Shown piece by piece: positions 49,701 through 58,027 of a stretch of 64,000 bases of DNA (position 1 is the first letter of the stretch; every line of letters begins with the position of its first letter). The notes under the pieces are model-generated. The model saw nothing but the letters and a program-made list of their open reading frames with translations, had not been told where the DNA came from and made no database searches. A program made the translations under genes and the position numbers. Source of the DNA: Armillaria gallica (Eukaryota; Basidiomycota; Agaricomycetes; Agaricales; Physalacriaceae); contig JBANDB010000007.1 in NCBI GenBank assembly GCA_037576215.1, forward strand, positions 3,813,001 through 3,877,000. The letters are read 5' to 3'.

Positions 49701-50578
49701 ATGTGGTCTGTAGTTGCCATAGCTGTAATTATCATAGCTGGGAGGGTACTCACGTCAAGCACGTTATTTCATTAACTGATTGATGAGCACATCAACCAGA
49801 TGCTTCTGAGTGATGTAGCAACCCCGTTTTAGGATGATTGTCAATCAAAGGTGCCTTGCCATGATGGGATATGGTAATTGTGATGCAAGACGAGCTGAGA
49901 AGGATAACAGAGTGCATGAGGAGTGGATGTCACAGTTTTAAGACTGTATCTGAATGTTTGTTGTGGCTTATACTGTGAAAATCTGTGGTATTATCGAGAG
50001 TTGGCAGTGTTATAGAGTGTGTGAGGATTATAATGGCATCATTTTGAAGGTATTGGGTGATGAATAGATAAATCCATGAATTTTGAGCATACAGAGCCTG
50101 GAGGCTCATCACTGTTGGCTCCGAGGAAATTTTGGAGGCTCTTCAAAAGTTAATGAGCACTGTTGATGCTCTCATGACCAAGGTGGACAAGTTGACTGGG
50201 AAGGTCACTTTCCTGCAGGGCCGTGTTGGAGACTTTGTCGATGATTACAAGATGGAGTCTATCAAGTCTCCTGAGGATATCCTGTCAGCCTCTGATGCGG
50301 AGGAGTGGGATGTGTCCTGTATTGAATTGGTACACAAGGTGCAGAAGCTGTATGGTCCAGACTTGGGCATCAAGGCTCTCGATAAGTTGTTTGTACTGGC
50401 AGATGATCCCACAGCAGCATCTATGGATGAGGATGAAGGGAGTGGAGAGGGCCAGGAGGATGAGGAAGGTGGTAGCAGTTCAGGATCTGCAGAGGATGAA
50501 GGAACAGGGGCTGTGGTAGAGGCTGGGGATGTGGAAATGTATGAAGTGGTGAACACTGTGGAAGCTGCTGATGCCTGA
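28771..50578 (+). CDS. Antisense accessory gene of element G: coiled-coil, double CX2CX6C protein (interrupted)
   Basis: Exons 28771-29476 and 29524-29671, then, after removing the A2/B/C/D insertion and its duplicated CCGT, 50116-50578. The 47-bp intron (gtaagt to ttgcag) and the insertion removal both keep the frame, giving 438 residues. N-terminal third: helical, then a long Lys/Glu-rich coiled coil (about residues 70-150). Middle: [11 protein letters not shown] and [11 protein letters not shown], a CX2CX6C pair spaced by 14 residues, reminiscent of Zn2Cys6 clusters. C-terminal third: a second coiled coil ([19 protein letters not shown]) and a strongly acidic tail. One nonsense codon (TGA at 28990) fits CGA to TGA. 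It runs opposite to G's gag-pol and converges with the end of pol (50872). Product and role are unknown; nucleic-acid or zinc binding is inferred. Confidence 0.7.
29969..30149 (+). repeat. 20-bp tandem array in A2 (9 units)
   Basis: Nine units of 20 bp (one of 21) with consensus near GCTCTAGAAATCGTRGCAAT. Copy A3 carries 16 such units in the same place. Confidence 0.8.
30878..31290 (+). repeat. 5' LTR of element B
   Basis: 413 bp, TGTTACGA to CTTACA, with a (TTATC)n tract near the start. Differs from the 3' LTR at roughly 7% of positions by eye, nearly all transitions. Confidence 0.9.
31100..31147 (+). promoter_or_regulatory. TATA box and self-primer segment in the B LTR
   Basis: TATAAAAG at 31100-31107; AGCTTTGAGCTAA at 31135-31147, which is the exact 13-nt reverse complement of the primer-binding site 31292-31304. 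Same layout as in element C. Confidence 0.75.
31292..31304 (+). promoter_or_regulatory. Self-primer binding site of element B
   Basis: TTAGCTCAAAGCT, one base after the LTR. Complementary to the likely transcript 5' end (31135-31147). It replaces a tRNA-complementary site, as in Tf1/sushi elements. Confidence 0.75.
31333..32382 (+). pseudogene. Element B ORF1: membrane-anchored, proline-rich protein ahead of gag
   Basis: Starts [13 protein letters not shown]; residues about 6-30 form one hydrophobic segment, followed by RFQYRP, so a signal anchor is likely. The next 230 residues are Pro/Thr/Ser-rich with acidic patches. One in-frame TGA (32131) interrupts it; the same frame continues ([19 protein letters not shown]) to a TGA at 32382, overlapping the gag start at 32366. 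Element C has an equivalent ORF with a membrane segment in the same place. It matches no gag, pol or envelope protein that I recognise. Its product would be placed in a membrane; the function is unknown. Confidence 0.65.
33377..33722 (+). repeat. 5' LTR of element C
   Basis: 346 bp, TGTTACGA to GCCATAACA. Confidence 0.95.
33519..33565 (+). promoter_or_regulatory. TATA box and self-primer segment in the C LTR
   Basis: TATATAAG at 33519-33526; AGCTTCGAGCTAA at 33553-33565, the exact reverse complement of the primer site 33724-33736. The offset of 34 nt matches B (35) and G (about 32). Confidence 0.75.
33724..33736 (+). promoter_or_regulatory. Self-primer binding site of element C
   Basis: TTAGCTCGAAGCT one base after the LTR. 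It carries CG where B has CA, and the LTR partner carries CG where B has TG, so the pairing is preserved. Confidence 0.75.
33777..33968 (+). CDS. Small basic Pro/Lys-rich ORF in the C leader
   Basis: 63 residues, starting [18 protein letters not shown] and ending in an acidic/Tyr-rich tail. First ATG-initiated ORF after the primer site. No family recognised, and it has no counterpart in element B, so it may be only leader sequence. Confidence 0.3.
   Translation: MNPRPRCTPNKRTPTPKKTPAKPPKARKEQNHPKRQNRPPHDDDYNNFSYDYCSYGDYDCNVD
33949..34095 (+). CDS. Small predicted single-pass membrane ORF in the C leader
   Basis: 48 residues, [20 protein letters not shown] followed by a further hydrophobic stretch, then [11 protein letters not shown]. 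Its TGA stop overlaps the ATG of the next ORF (ATGA at 34092-34095), an arrangement that can allow reinitiation. Whether it is translated is unknown. Confidence 0.35.
   Translation: MTATSTEGNRRTQLILLFLNVVAFFLTKFLLYQLSLLWGDIERRYQDR
34092..34568 (+). pseudogene. Element C ORF1: membrane-anchored acidic/proline-rich protein
   Basis: Starts [15 protein letters not shown]; residues about 10-35 are one hydrophobic segment ([20 protein letters not shown] region). After an in-frame TGA at 34272 the frame continues with [18 protein letters not shown] and a Pro-rich acidic tail to a TAG at 34568, perhaps continuing beyond. Position and design match ORF1 of element B, though sequence similarity is weak. 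Confidence 0.5.
34700..36558 (+). pseudogene. Element C gag, decayed
   Basis: N-terminal Pro-rich part 34700-35500 with stops. Core from ATG 35564: [36 protein letters not shown] and [20 protein letters not shown], the usual Gypsy capsid pattern. In-frame TGAs at about 35672-35677 and 36116. A one-base shift near 36360 moves the frame, after which the zinc knuckle [14 protein letters not shown] appears (about 36421-36462). Ends at 36558. Confidence 0.75.
36576..37067 (+). other. Gag-pol spacer of element C
   Basis: Open frame 36576-36911 without recognised domains, equivalent to 42150-42602 in element B. Confidence 0.4.
37068..41250 (+). pseudogene. Element C pol: protease, RT, RNase H, integrase, chromodomain
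   Basis: One frame through 37068-41130, with stops mostly TGA. Protease motif LVNSGCTGS (about 37852), where the catalytic Asp is replaced by Asn; downstream [29 protein letters not shown], active site YLDDIL (38920). RNase [36 protein letters not shown]. Integrase: HHCC-type zinc region ([10 protein letters not shown] to GCETC), D at [11 protein letters not shown] at [10 protein letters not shown] at NQEIEKYL. The chromodomain [16 protein letters not shown] (about 41145) lies in another frame after a one-base indel. Stops include TGA at 38661, 39297, 39300 and 40791 and one TAA at about 40104. Confidence 0.88.
41311..41656 (+). repeat. 3' LTR of element C
   Basis: 346 bp, followed by the target duplication ATAAC. 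Confidence 0.95.
42150..42602 (+). pseudogene. Gag-pol spacer / pol N-terminal region of element B
   Basis: 150-residue open frame ([18 protein letters not shown] start) of low complexity and unknown function between the zinc knuckle and the protease. It runs on in other frames to the D insertion near 42694. Confidence 0.4.
42694..44505. mobile_element. Inserted element D in element B (class unresolved)
   Basis: About 1.8 kb without B-like coding sequence, between spacer and pol of B. It is richer in CpG than its surroundings (many GCGC), so it has decayed less. It starts near CTTGGGGGGATATTATGCG and ends near TTATACACCAAG. Contains the T-arm-like array (43010-43420), a triple 16-bp repeat (about 43525-43575) and an ACTACAAGTACA motif shared with element A near an AT-rich segment. 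It may be a solo LTR; CAAG is a possible 4-bp duplication. The limits are not proven. Confidence 0.5.
43010..43420 (-). repeat. Tandem array of seven tRNA T-arm-like / B-box modules in element D
   Basis: Seven copies of GGTTCAAAYCC (minus strand), spaced 50-74 bp. Each has T-arm geometry: a 5-6-bp stem, the 7-nt loop TTCAAAC (one copy TTCAAAT), and the returning stem, for example CACAGG/CCTGTG or CAGAGG/CCTTTG with G-U. A second outer stem (CAAG/CTTG or CAGGC/GTCTG) encloses it in several units. A D-loop-like TTAGTTGG occurs upstream in some units. Not complete tRNA genes. Confidence 0.65.
44515..48940 (+). pseudogene. Element B pol: protease, RT, RNase H, integrase, chromodomain
   Basis: A single frame without frameshift from 44515 to a TAA at 48940, broken only by about ten TGA codons (for example 45272, 45284, 46067, 46520, 47135, 48005, 48407, 48686, 48782). 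Protease [11 protein letters not shown] (about 45380) intact, with [34 protein letters not shown] (46442). RNase [36 protein letters not shown]. Integrase: [10 protein letters not shown] with [23 protein letters not shown] (second catalytic Asp changed to Asn, about 47892), NQEVEKYL. Chromodomain [19 protein letters not shown]. The enzyme set copies RNA to DNA and inserts it; the chromodomain would steer insertion to heterochromatin. Confidence 0.9.
48941..49268 (+). other. 3' untranslated region of element B with purine tract
   Basis: No coding sequence. Ends with AACAGGGGGGTAA (about 49256-49268), the polypurine tract next to the 3' LTR. Confidence 0.6.
49269..49680 (+). repeat. 3' LTR of element B
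   Basis: 412 bp, TGTTATGA to CTTACA, followed by the target duplication CACTG. Confidence 0.9.
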
Positions 50579-50871
50579 TTCTCTTTAGACACCATTCTTG
50601 AACTTTTTCTATACATGTATATATAGTTTTGTTTGTAGTTTTGAATGCATCTGGGGCCCACTGGGCCCCTTATCTTGACTTGTAACTTAGAAGAATAGGA
50701 AGTGTGAATTTGCAATAGAAATCCAGGAATGAATATGAAATACAAAGCATGATTTCCACTGGATTCTGGGCTCAATTATAAAATGAATTTGCAATAGGTT
50801 TTGTGGATTCTATTTGAAATAAGAGAGGTCAGGGCCAGTGGAGACCGATAATGTTACAGGTGAGGGAGAAG

Positions 50872-52620
50872 TTAAATGGTGGATTTTTGGATGGTGACTT
50901 TGGCTAGTGGTCCTGGTTTGTCTGGATAGTGACAGTGGAAATCCTCAATGAATTTGTCTGTGGAGAATTCAGTGGCCAGTAACCAAGCAAATTCCTCATT
51001 GGTGCCTTTATAACCTAACTATTGAATCCTGTAGAGAAGAGGGCACTGGAACCAGCAGTCAAGTTTAGAGTCTAGGATCTGAGCTATTTTGTACTGCTCT
51101 TCACCATTGACTTCCACCGGAGGTGGCGGAGGTTGAGTGCAATTGGGGATGGTGTTTTCCTCTACAGGTTCAAGTTGTGATACATGGAAGACAGGGTGAA
51201 TGGCCCAGAGGTCTGACGGAAGTTTGAGAGTGAAGGAATGAGAGCCTGGCTGAGCTATGATTTTGAAGGGGCCAAGGAATTTCTCCACAAATTTTGCAGT
51301 AGGGCACCTAGTTTTGATATGCTTGGAGCTAAGATAGACTTTGTCACCTACTTCAAAAGGAGGAGCCAGATTCCAGCACTTGTCTGCTTGGATCTTGTAG
51401 TGAGACTGTGCCTGGGTGATTTTGTTGTGTAGGAATTGGTGTAGTTCATTGAGGTTGACTACAAAGTCATGGGCCTGAGTGGAGGTGATATCATGTTCAG
51501 GATGAACAGTGATATTAGGATGGTAGCCTTTGTTGGTGAAGAATGAAGAGATTCTGGTAGAGGCATTTGGAGCATTGTTGTATGCAAATTCTGCAATGGG
51601 TAGTAGTAAATCCCAGTTATCCTGTTGATAAGAACAATAAATGCAGATGTACTGTTCCAATGTTTGGTTTGCATGTTCTGTTTGTGCATCAGCCTCTGGA
51701 TGATATCCAGAAGTGAAGTGAAGTTCCATGTCAAGGGCTTTGGCAAGAGTGCATGTGAATTGGGAGACAAATTTGGAGCCATGGTCAGAGGTGATGTGGT
51801 TAGGGACACCATGTTTAGGGAAAACATGAATGACAAATAACCAGGTGAGTTCTTCAGAATTAATGATATCGTGTGTAGGGATAAAGATAGCTTGCTTGCT
51901 TGCACAGTTGATTAGTACAATGATAGCAGTGAATCCATTGGAGTCCAGTAGCTGTTCAATGAAATCCATTGAAATGGAATCCCATGGGCATTCTGGAACT
52001 GGCAAGGGTTTAAGCAAACTGTAGGGACAATGTCTAGGTGTCTTGTTGCAACTGCAAACCATACAAGATTTAACATAGTGGCAAATGTATTCACACATCT
52101 GTGGCCAGGTATAGTTTTGTCAGACTAATTCCAAGGTCTGATTTTGACCAAAATGACCTGCAAAGATGTGATCATGATTGTTTTGTAGGACACAGAGATG
52201 GAGATCCTTGGAGTCTGGGACATAGATGTGATTATCAAGGCAGAGAATGTCTGATTCATCTACAGACCACCTAGAAGAGAAAGTGGGAGTGGAGGATTTG
52301 GCCTGCCGGAAACCTTTGGCAGCCATGGAGTTAGATGGTTGTGCTTGCTTGATGTCTAAATGGAGCTTGTCAATATCCATTATCATGCTAGCATGGAGAG
52401 TAGGGTCTTCAAGGAAAGTGGCATAGAGAGAGGCGGAGAATTGTTCTTGAGTGAATACAGGATGGAAATTGTGAGGATTGACTGCTGCATATTGACTATC
52501 CCCCTCTTTTGGATAGATGTCCCATCATCTAGTGAGTGCATCCAGTTTTCCTCTGAGTTTCCCCAGTCAGAAGCAGATTACTAGGTTGAATTGGGATAGG
52601 TACTCGGACCACCAGACTTG
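50872..52620 (-). pseudogene. Element G pol, C-terminal part: RNase H end, integrase, chromodomain
   Basis: Continues after A3 with QQVWWSEYLSQFN. Zinc-binding HDHIFAGHFG and CMVC; catalytic residues in ISMDFIEQL, ITSDHGSKFVSQF and NQTLEQYI, so D, D, E are kept. A GPF/chromodomain region follows: KVYLSSKHIKT, KFLGPFKIIA, HPVFHVSQLEP, EEQYKIAQILDSK, then after a TAG LGYKGTNEEFAWLLA. Ends with a TAA at 50872. Other stops are TGA (near 52120 and 52525). In front of it on the minus strand lies the gap made by A3. Confidence 0.85.
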
Positions 52621-52624
52621 CTGT

Positions 52625-54392
52625 TGATGAGCCTAGACTTCCGTGGCAATGGCAACACCCAAAACTTGGAGAGAGCTTAGGCAATTAACATAGCAACACA
52701 GCAATCAAGGCAATGTGTTTGCGAGTGGTTTGGTGCACCTCCGTGTGGTCAATTCCTCAATAACGCAAGATACACTGCGACTTTAAGTCAGCAAAGTAGT
52801 ACTCTTGGTCAAGGAGTACTAATAGATGTTGGCTGTAAGCCAGGAAGGATCTCGATAAACGAGATGGGATGGAATCTGGTATGACTTGAATACCAAGAAA
52901 CTGCAATAGAAACTGCAAAAATGATCTAGAGACCACAAAAATGGATCTATAAATCATAGGGATGCTCTAGAAATCGTAGGAACGTGCTAGAAATCATTGC
53001 AATGGTCGAGAAATCGTGGGGATGGACTGGAAAACATAGGGAGGTGCTGGAAAACGTTGCAATGCTCTAGTAATTGTGGGGGAGGATGAGAAATCATATG
53101 GAAGGACTGGTAATTGTAGCAATGCACTAGAAATCGTAGCAACAGTCGAGAAAATGTGGGGAGGGACTAGAAAACATTGTGATGCTCTAGTAATCATGGC
53201 AATGGACTAGAAGGCGTCGAAATAGCCTAGTGAATGTGACTTGGAGTGTACCTAATATTGTGAGTCGAAACTATAGCAATAAACATACAGAGACTGCAAG
53301 AAACTGGTAGAAATCGTAGCAACTGAGGTGCTGAGTGGGGTGCTGCAGCAATAGATGCACAGCAACTCCAAACAATGATAAAGATGAGAGTGATCCTATG
53401 GAGCTGAACCGGGCCTACACGGAGGCAATACTGAACTGTGCAATGAAAACGATGGTGATGTAGAAGGTGAAAGCGATGAAACAATCCTATGTGGTGAAAG
53501 TGAAGCAATGTTGTGGCATTAAAAGACAAAAGCAAGTTATTGACCCAAGATTTCATGTATTGGTGCAACCAACAACATTTAAAGAGTAAAGCAAGCGGTG
53601 GGGAATAACTTGGAGTAATCGTAGCTGACTGGTAATGCCGTAGCCTCGTCAACTGGGTAAGAACTCCTCCAAAAATGCGGTATCTACCTAGTTTTTATAC
53701 TACAAGTACAATTTTATAAATAGAATATTCTTCAGAGCCTTAGTAAGGCTGTAAGTCCTTGGCTTTTGTAATAGCTGTAGTAAACATATGGTATCTGTGG
53801 TTCTAAAGTAACAGCAAGTCCTCGACATTGCCATGTATGGATGCAAACCATGTGGTTTTATTGAGCAATGAGCAGATCATAAGGTGCTGTATAGCTGTGC
53901 ATTATTGAGCTGCAGTTGCCGTGCTGAGGTGTATGTGTGGGGCAACGATAATTCAAAGTCTGGGCACTGTAACAGCCTTAGTAAACATGGTCTATAGTTG
54001 CCATAGCTGTAATTATCGTAGCTGGGAGGGTACTCGCATCAATCATGTCATTTCATTAAATGATTGATGGTCACATCAACCAGATGCTTCTGAGTGATGT
54101 AGCAACCCTGTTTTAGGATGATTGTCGATCAAAGGTGCCTTGCCATGATTGGATACAGTAATTGTGATGCGAGGCAAGCTGGGAAGGATAACAGAGTGCA
54201 TGAGGAGTGGATGTCACGGTTTTAGAACTGTATCTGAATGTTTGTGGCTTATACTGCAAAAATCCATGGTATTATCAAGAGTTGGCAGTGTTATGGAGTG
54301 TGTGAGGGTTATAATGGCATCGTTTCGAAGGTATTGGGTGATGGATGGCTACATCCATGAATTCTGGGCATACAGAGCCTGGAGGCTCATCA
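52625..54392 (+). repeat. Element A, copy A3 (1768 bp), inserted in element G pol
   Basis: TGATGAGCCT to AGGCTCATCA with the perfect 4-bp duplication CTGT (52621-52624 and 54393-54396). Removing it rejoins G pol in frame across RNase H (TTKILT-stop-QQVWW on the minus strand). No open coding frame inside. Confidence 0.88.
52922..53242 (+). repeat. 20-bp tandem array in A3 (16 units)
   Basis: Sixteen units in strict 20-bp register (one of 21), for example GCACTAGAAATCGTAGCAAC and GGACTAGAAAACATTGTGAT. Nine units stand at the same place in A2. Confidence 0.85.
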
Positions 54393-54396
54393 CTGT

Positions 54397-55697
54397 CAGG
54401 TAAGAATCTTGGTAGTAGAAAAATATTCAAGATTCTTGTGGTCTGTGACAATGTTAATGGGGTTCACAGAGCCTTCAAGGTAGTGACACCAGTATTTAAA
54501 GGCTTCAAAGATAGCTAGAAGCTCTTTATCATGGGTGTCATAGTTGAGTTCAGCATTGTGGAGGCTCTGGGATAGGAAAGCGATGGGGTGGATTTTGCCA
54601 TTGTCAAGGTAGATGGAGAGGATAGCAGCAATAGCATAGTCAGAGGTGTCAGTCTCCACAACTAATTGCCAGTCAGGAACCCAATGGGTAAGGATAGGAG
54701 CATGAGTGAAGGCTTGCTTTAGTTCATTGAAAGCAGCCATACACTTGTCATTGAATTTCCATGGAGTTCCTTTGCGTGTGAGACAGGTTAAAGGGATAAC
54801 AATGTCGCTGTACTCGTGGATGAAATGGTGGCAGAAGTTGGCAAAGCCAAGGAAGGATTGGATATCCTTAACTTTCCATGGAACCGGCCAATCTAAAATG
54901 GCCTTGACCTTGTTTTTGGACATGCAGAGGCCCTCCAGTGAGAGAATGTAGCCTAGATATTCCATGAAATCCCAGTGGAACTCGCATTTGGAACCTTTGC
55001 AGTAGAGCCCATTTGCTCTTAGTCTGTGCAAAACCTCACATACATGTTGCCAGTGCTCCACAGGGTCATTGGAATAGATGAGGATGTCATCAAGGTATAC
55101 GACTACTGATATGTCAAGCATGTCAGCAAAAATATCATTCACAAAGCATTGGAATGCCGTGGGAGCATTGGTGAGCCCAAAAGGCATGATATGCCATTCA
55201 AAGGAGCTGTAACAGGTCTGGAAGGCTGTTTTCCATTCATCACCTTCAGCTATGCATACAAGATGATAAGCATGTCAAAGATCAAGTTTGGTATAGATGC
55301 AAGTGGAGCATGTAGAGTCAAGGAGGTTGGAAATGAGTGGAAGGGGATAACAGTCTTTCTTGGATATCTTACTTAAGCCACAGAAATTGACACAAAGATG
55401 GAGTTCTCCAGTCTTTTTCTTGACAAAGAGGACCAGAGCTCCATAGAGGGAACATGAGGGTGTGATGAATCCACTACAGAGATTATGGTCAATAAACTCA
55501 TGTAAAGCTTTGAGCTCAGACTCTGAGAGAGAGTAAATTGGCCCAAGCGGAGATGTTCCTTCCTTAATATTGATCTTGAGGTTGTATGGTTTATGCTTGG
55601 GGAGTTTCTCAGAGAGTGAGTTACTGAATACATCAGCAAAGTCATGGTATTCTGCTGGTACATTGATCATGTCCAGCGGGGCTGCAGAGCTGGCCAT
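54397..55697 (-). pseudogene. Element G pol, RT and RNase H part
   Basis: From minus-strand VPAEYHDFADVFS and PYNLKINIKEG through LFVKKKTGELHLCVNF, a TGA after KLDL (about 55275; expected LDLR), FGLTNAPTAFQ, the RT active site VVVYLDDIL (about 55088), GFANFCHHFIHEYSDI, the RNase H start VVETDTSDYAIAAILS, DKELLAIFEAFKYW and VTDHKNLEYF. A3 interrupts it at 54393. Catalytic residues are retained, so loss of activity comes from stops and insertions. Confidence 0.88.
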
Positions 55698-56028
55698 TCT
55701 GCTGATGCTAGGTCCAGAAGGTTGAAGGGTGTATTGTTAAGCTCCATCTTTAGCACATGCTTGAACAAAAGTGGCTGCAGATGATAGATATCTTGGGGGT
55801 AACCATTGCAGAAAAGGAAGAGATGGTAGGGTAGGAGTAAATGGGTTCGTATGGCAGCAGAATCCATCAGGATCTTGGAGTTGGCTTGGAAGCTGGGGTT
55901 GGAATAGAAGTAGGAGTTGGATGAGGAATGTCCACATGGTTAGATGCAGTTGCATCGGAGGCCATGGAAGTGCTTGCAGGGGAAGAAACACCTGGTAATA
56001 GTGAATGGAAAGTGATACTGTGCTTTGC

Positions 56029-56460
56029 TCAGTCAATCAACAGATTGCAGTGGGAAAGCCAATTGTATCCCAGAACAATGTTACAGGATGAATCTAGATA
56101 AGTGACATAGAAGTCAATAGAGATGATGTTTCTGGAAGGGAAATGAACTGGAAGTGTGATGGATTGGGAGATGTGAGATCCAGCAGAGCCATTAAGAAGC
56201 TGAAGTTGAATAGGAGAAATAGGTTTGGTAGGAAGGTTGTGGTCCTCAATGTACTTGGAGTCGATGAAACAATAGCTAGAACTGGAGTCAACCAAGGCAA
56301 GAAAATGAAGGATAGTAATGATTGGAGAGCCATCAGACTCTGTACCAAAGCCGACTTCAGAAGAGAGTGATATAGTTAGTGAATGATTGGAAAGAGTGGT
56401 GGCATTGAGGGTGACAACCTCCGATGTGCAACTACAGTCAATACAACCCTGATCTTGCAT
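56029..56460 (-). pseudogene. Element G protease region
   Basis: Retropepsin-like: FLALVDSSSSYCFID (active-site Asp kept, DSG changed to DSS) and IVLGYNWLSHCN. Between it and RT (55698-56028) lies a frameshifted Pro/Ser-rich linker. Confidence 0.7.
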
Positions 56461-56483
56461 GGAGGATACAGGGCTGCTCTTTA

Positions 56484-57840
56484 GTTTTCTGACTCCATAG
56501 GAGCCAGATCCTCAGAGGCAGGAGTGGGTTCTTTAACTTCTGCAGCATAGCTCTTAGCAGAGGCTGCAGCTTTGCATTTGTTGCAGTCCTCAGTCTTGTG
56601 CTTGCTTCCACAGAACATACAGAGGTTGTTCTTGCAGCGGCGGTCTTTTTCTTCTTGAGTAAGACAGCCATCTTTGCCTAGCTTATCAGCATAGGGTTTT
56701 GGGTTGGAAGCAGGTCTCAAGGAGTTGGAGTTGGAAGGCCTCAGAGCCAATCTGGAAGTCGAAGAACTGGCATTGGAATTAGAACCCTTGGATTTAGAGT
56801 TGTTGGAATATGAACCAGAGGACTTGTTTTTCCAGTTTTCATGGGATATCTTGGTCCTCTGAGTCCAATAGTGCATGTCGAGTTCTTAGGCCAGGAAATG
56901 CATGTCACAGAGATTGTTAGGCTTTCTGTGATGAGCCATATCATCCTTGATGTGTGTGCAAAGTCCACAGTAGAAGGCATGGCAGAGGGAATTGTTGCCA
57001 TAGCCAACCTAGGATGCATATTGGTTGAACTGAACCATATACTTCATGATTCAGTCTCCATTGCACATCTAGAGATGTTCAAGGGCATTCTCAGCATCTC
57101 CAATGGCATTGAAAGGGCCAAAATTGGTTTGGAGTTCATCAAGAAACATGGTATAAGAGTATTGCCATGCCAGCAGATTTCATGGATTGGGATAGAGGAT
57201 ATCTGGTTCAAACCAGTCAAGCATGGTGCTGGAAAGAAAAGAGATGGTGTAGTTGACTTTACTGGCATCCGCTGCAAAAGCAGTGGGTCTATCATTAAAG
57301 TTCAACTGAAGAGAGATGATGAAAGCCTTAAGCTTCTGTGGGTTGGAGCTGTCAAAGGTATCGGGTTCTTTGATCTTGATACAGATGTTGTTGGGTTGAG
57401 GATTGTTTAGTAAAGTGGAAACCCTGCACAACAGGTTCATGAATTTTTGTAAGAAATCTTGCTCATTGGGAGCATTGTTGCTGGGTCTGCCAGGACCTCC
57501 TGGTCCATTGGGACCACCAGGACCTCTGGTTCCATTTGGGCTACCTGGTTGGGAGTTGGATCCATTGTCACCCTGGTTGTGTTAATTCAAAGGATGAGTA
57601 GAGGTATCAGTTTTGTCTCTGGAATCATTAGATCCTGTGGCATCTGTTTGTTCCCCATTGGAGGTGGGTTGAGGTGCTGGGGTGTGTGGATCTGGATTCT
57701 CTCAGTATCCATCAAATAGGCCTGTCCTTTGGTGACATAGAAGGTTGTTGGGTGGTGGAGTACTGAAAGGGTTAGGAGAACTGTAGTTGTCAGATTGATG
57801 AGCAGTAAAATCAGAGTGGCTGTAGGTTTCCCTATGGGAT
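56484..57840 (-). pseudogene. Element G gag
   Basis: N-terminus (57840-57470) Pro/Ser/Asn-rich, including a short collagen-like Gly-Pro-Asn stretch (about 57478-57560). Capsid core: IKIKEPDTFDSSNPQKLKAF, FLSSTMLDWFEPD, FLDELQTNFGPFN, YASXVGYGNNSLCHAFYCGL. C-terminus: Ser/Asn-rich, then the CCHC-like knuckle CMFCGSKHKTEDC (about 56590-56628; one residue short of the usual spacing). Several stops (TGA, TAA) break it. Confidence 0.75.
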
Positions 57841-58013
57841 GGTTGTCCTCTGACAGAGGCTCATCTGAAAAGTTCCAGGTTTTCCTTAGATGCAGATGCT
57901 GCTATGTCTTCCATGGAAAAGATTGGTGTTTTTCATTTCAGGCCTTTGCCTGTCTCTGGAGGGTAAGTGTATGTGGTTATCATAATTTAGAGAAAAATTC
58001 AACTCAAGGGGTT

Positions 58014-58027
58014 GAGTTTGAATATAC
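58014..58027 (-). promoter_or_regulatory. Self-primer binding site of element G
   Basis: Minus strand GTATATTCAAACTC directly follows the 5' LTR. ATATTCAAACT is the reverse complement of 28393-28403 in the 3' LTR; the 5' LTR partner (58274-58284) differs by two transitions. Confidence 0.6.

Larger units (their letters stand above)
29672..50111 (+). repeat. Element A, copy A2, interrupted by Gypsy element B
   Basis: Starts TGATGAGCCT at 29672 and ends AGGCTCATCA at 50111. Its own sequence (29672-30877 plus 49686-50111) is 1632 bp. It is inserted in the antisense gene of G with target duplication CCGT (29668-29671) and CTGT (50112-50115), differing by one CpG transition. Confidence 0.8.

Noticed and set aside
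55149..55376. Plus-strand ORFs over the G pol region
   Set aside because: They lie opposite well-supported RT, integrase and gag frames and have no domain.
57403..57585. Plus-strand collagen-like 60-residue ORF
   Set aside because: It is the complement of the Gly-Pro-rich part of the minus-strand gag.
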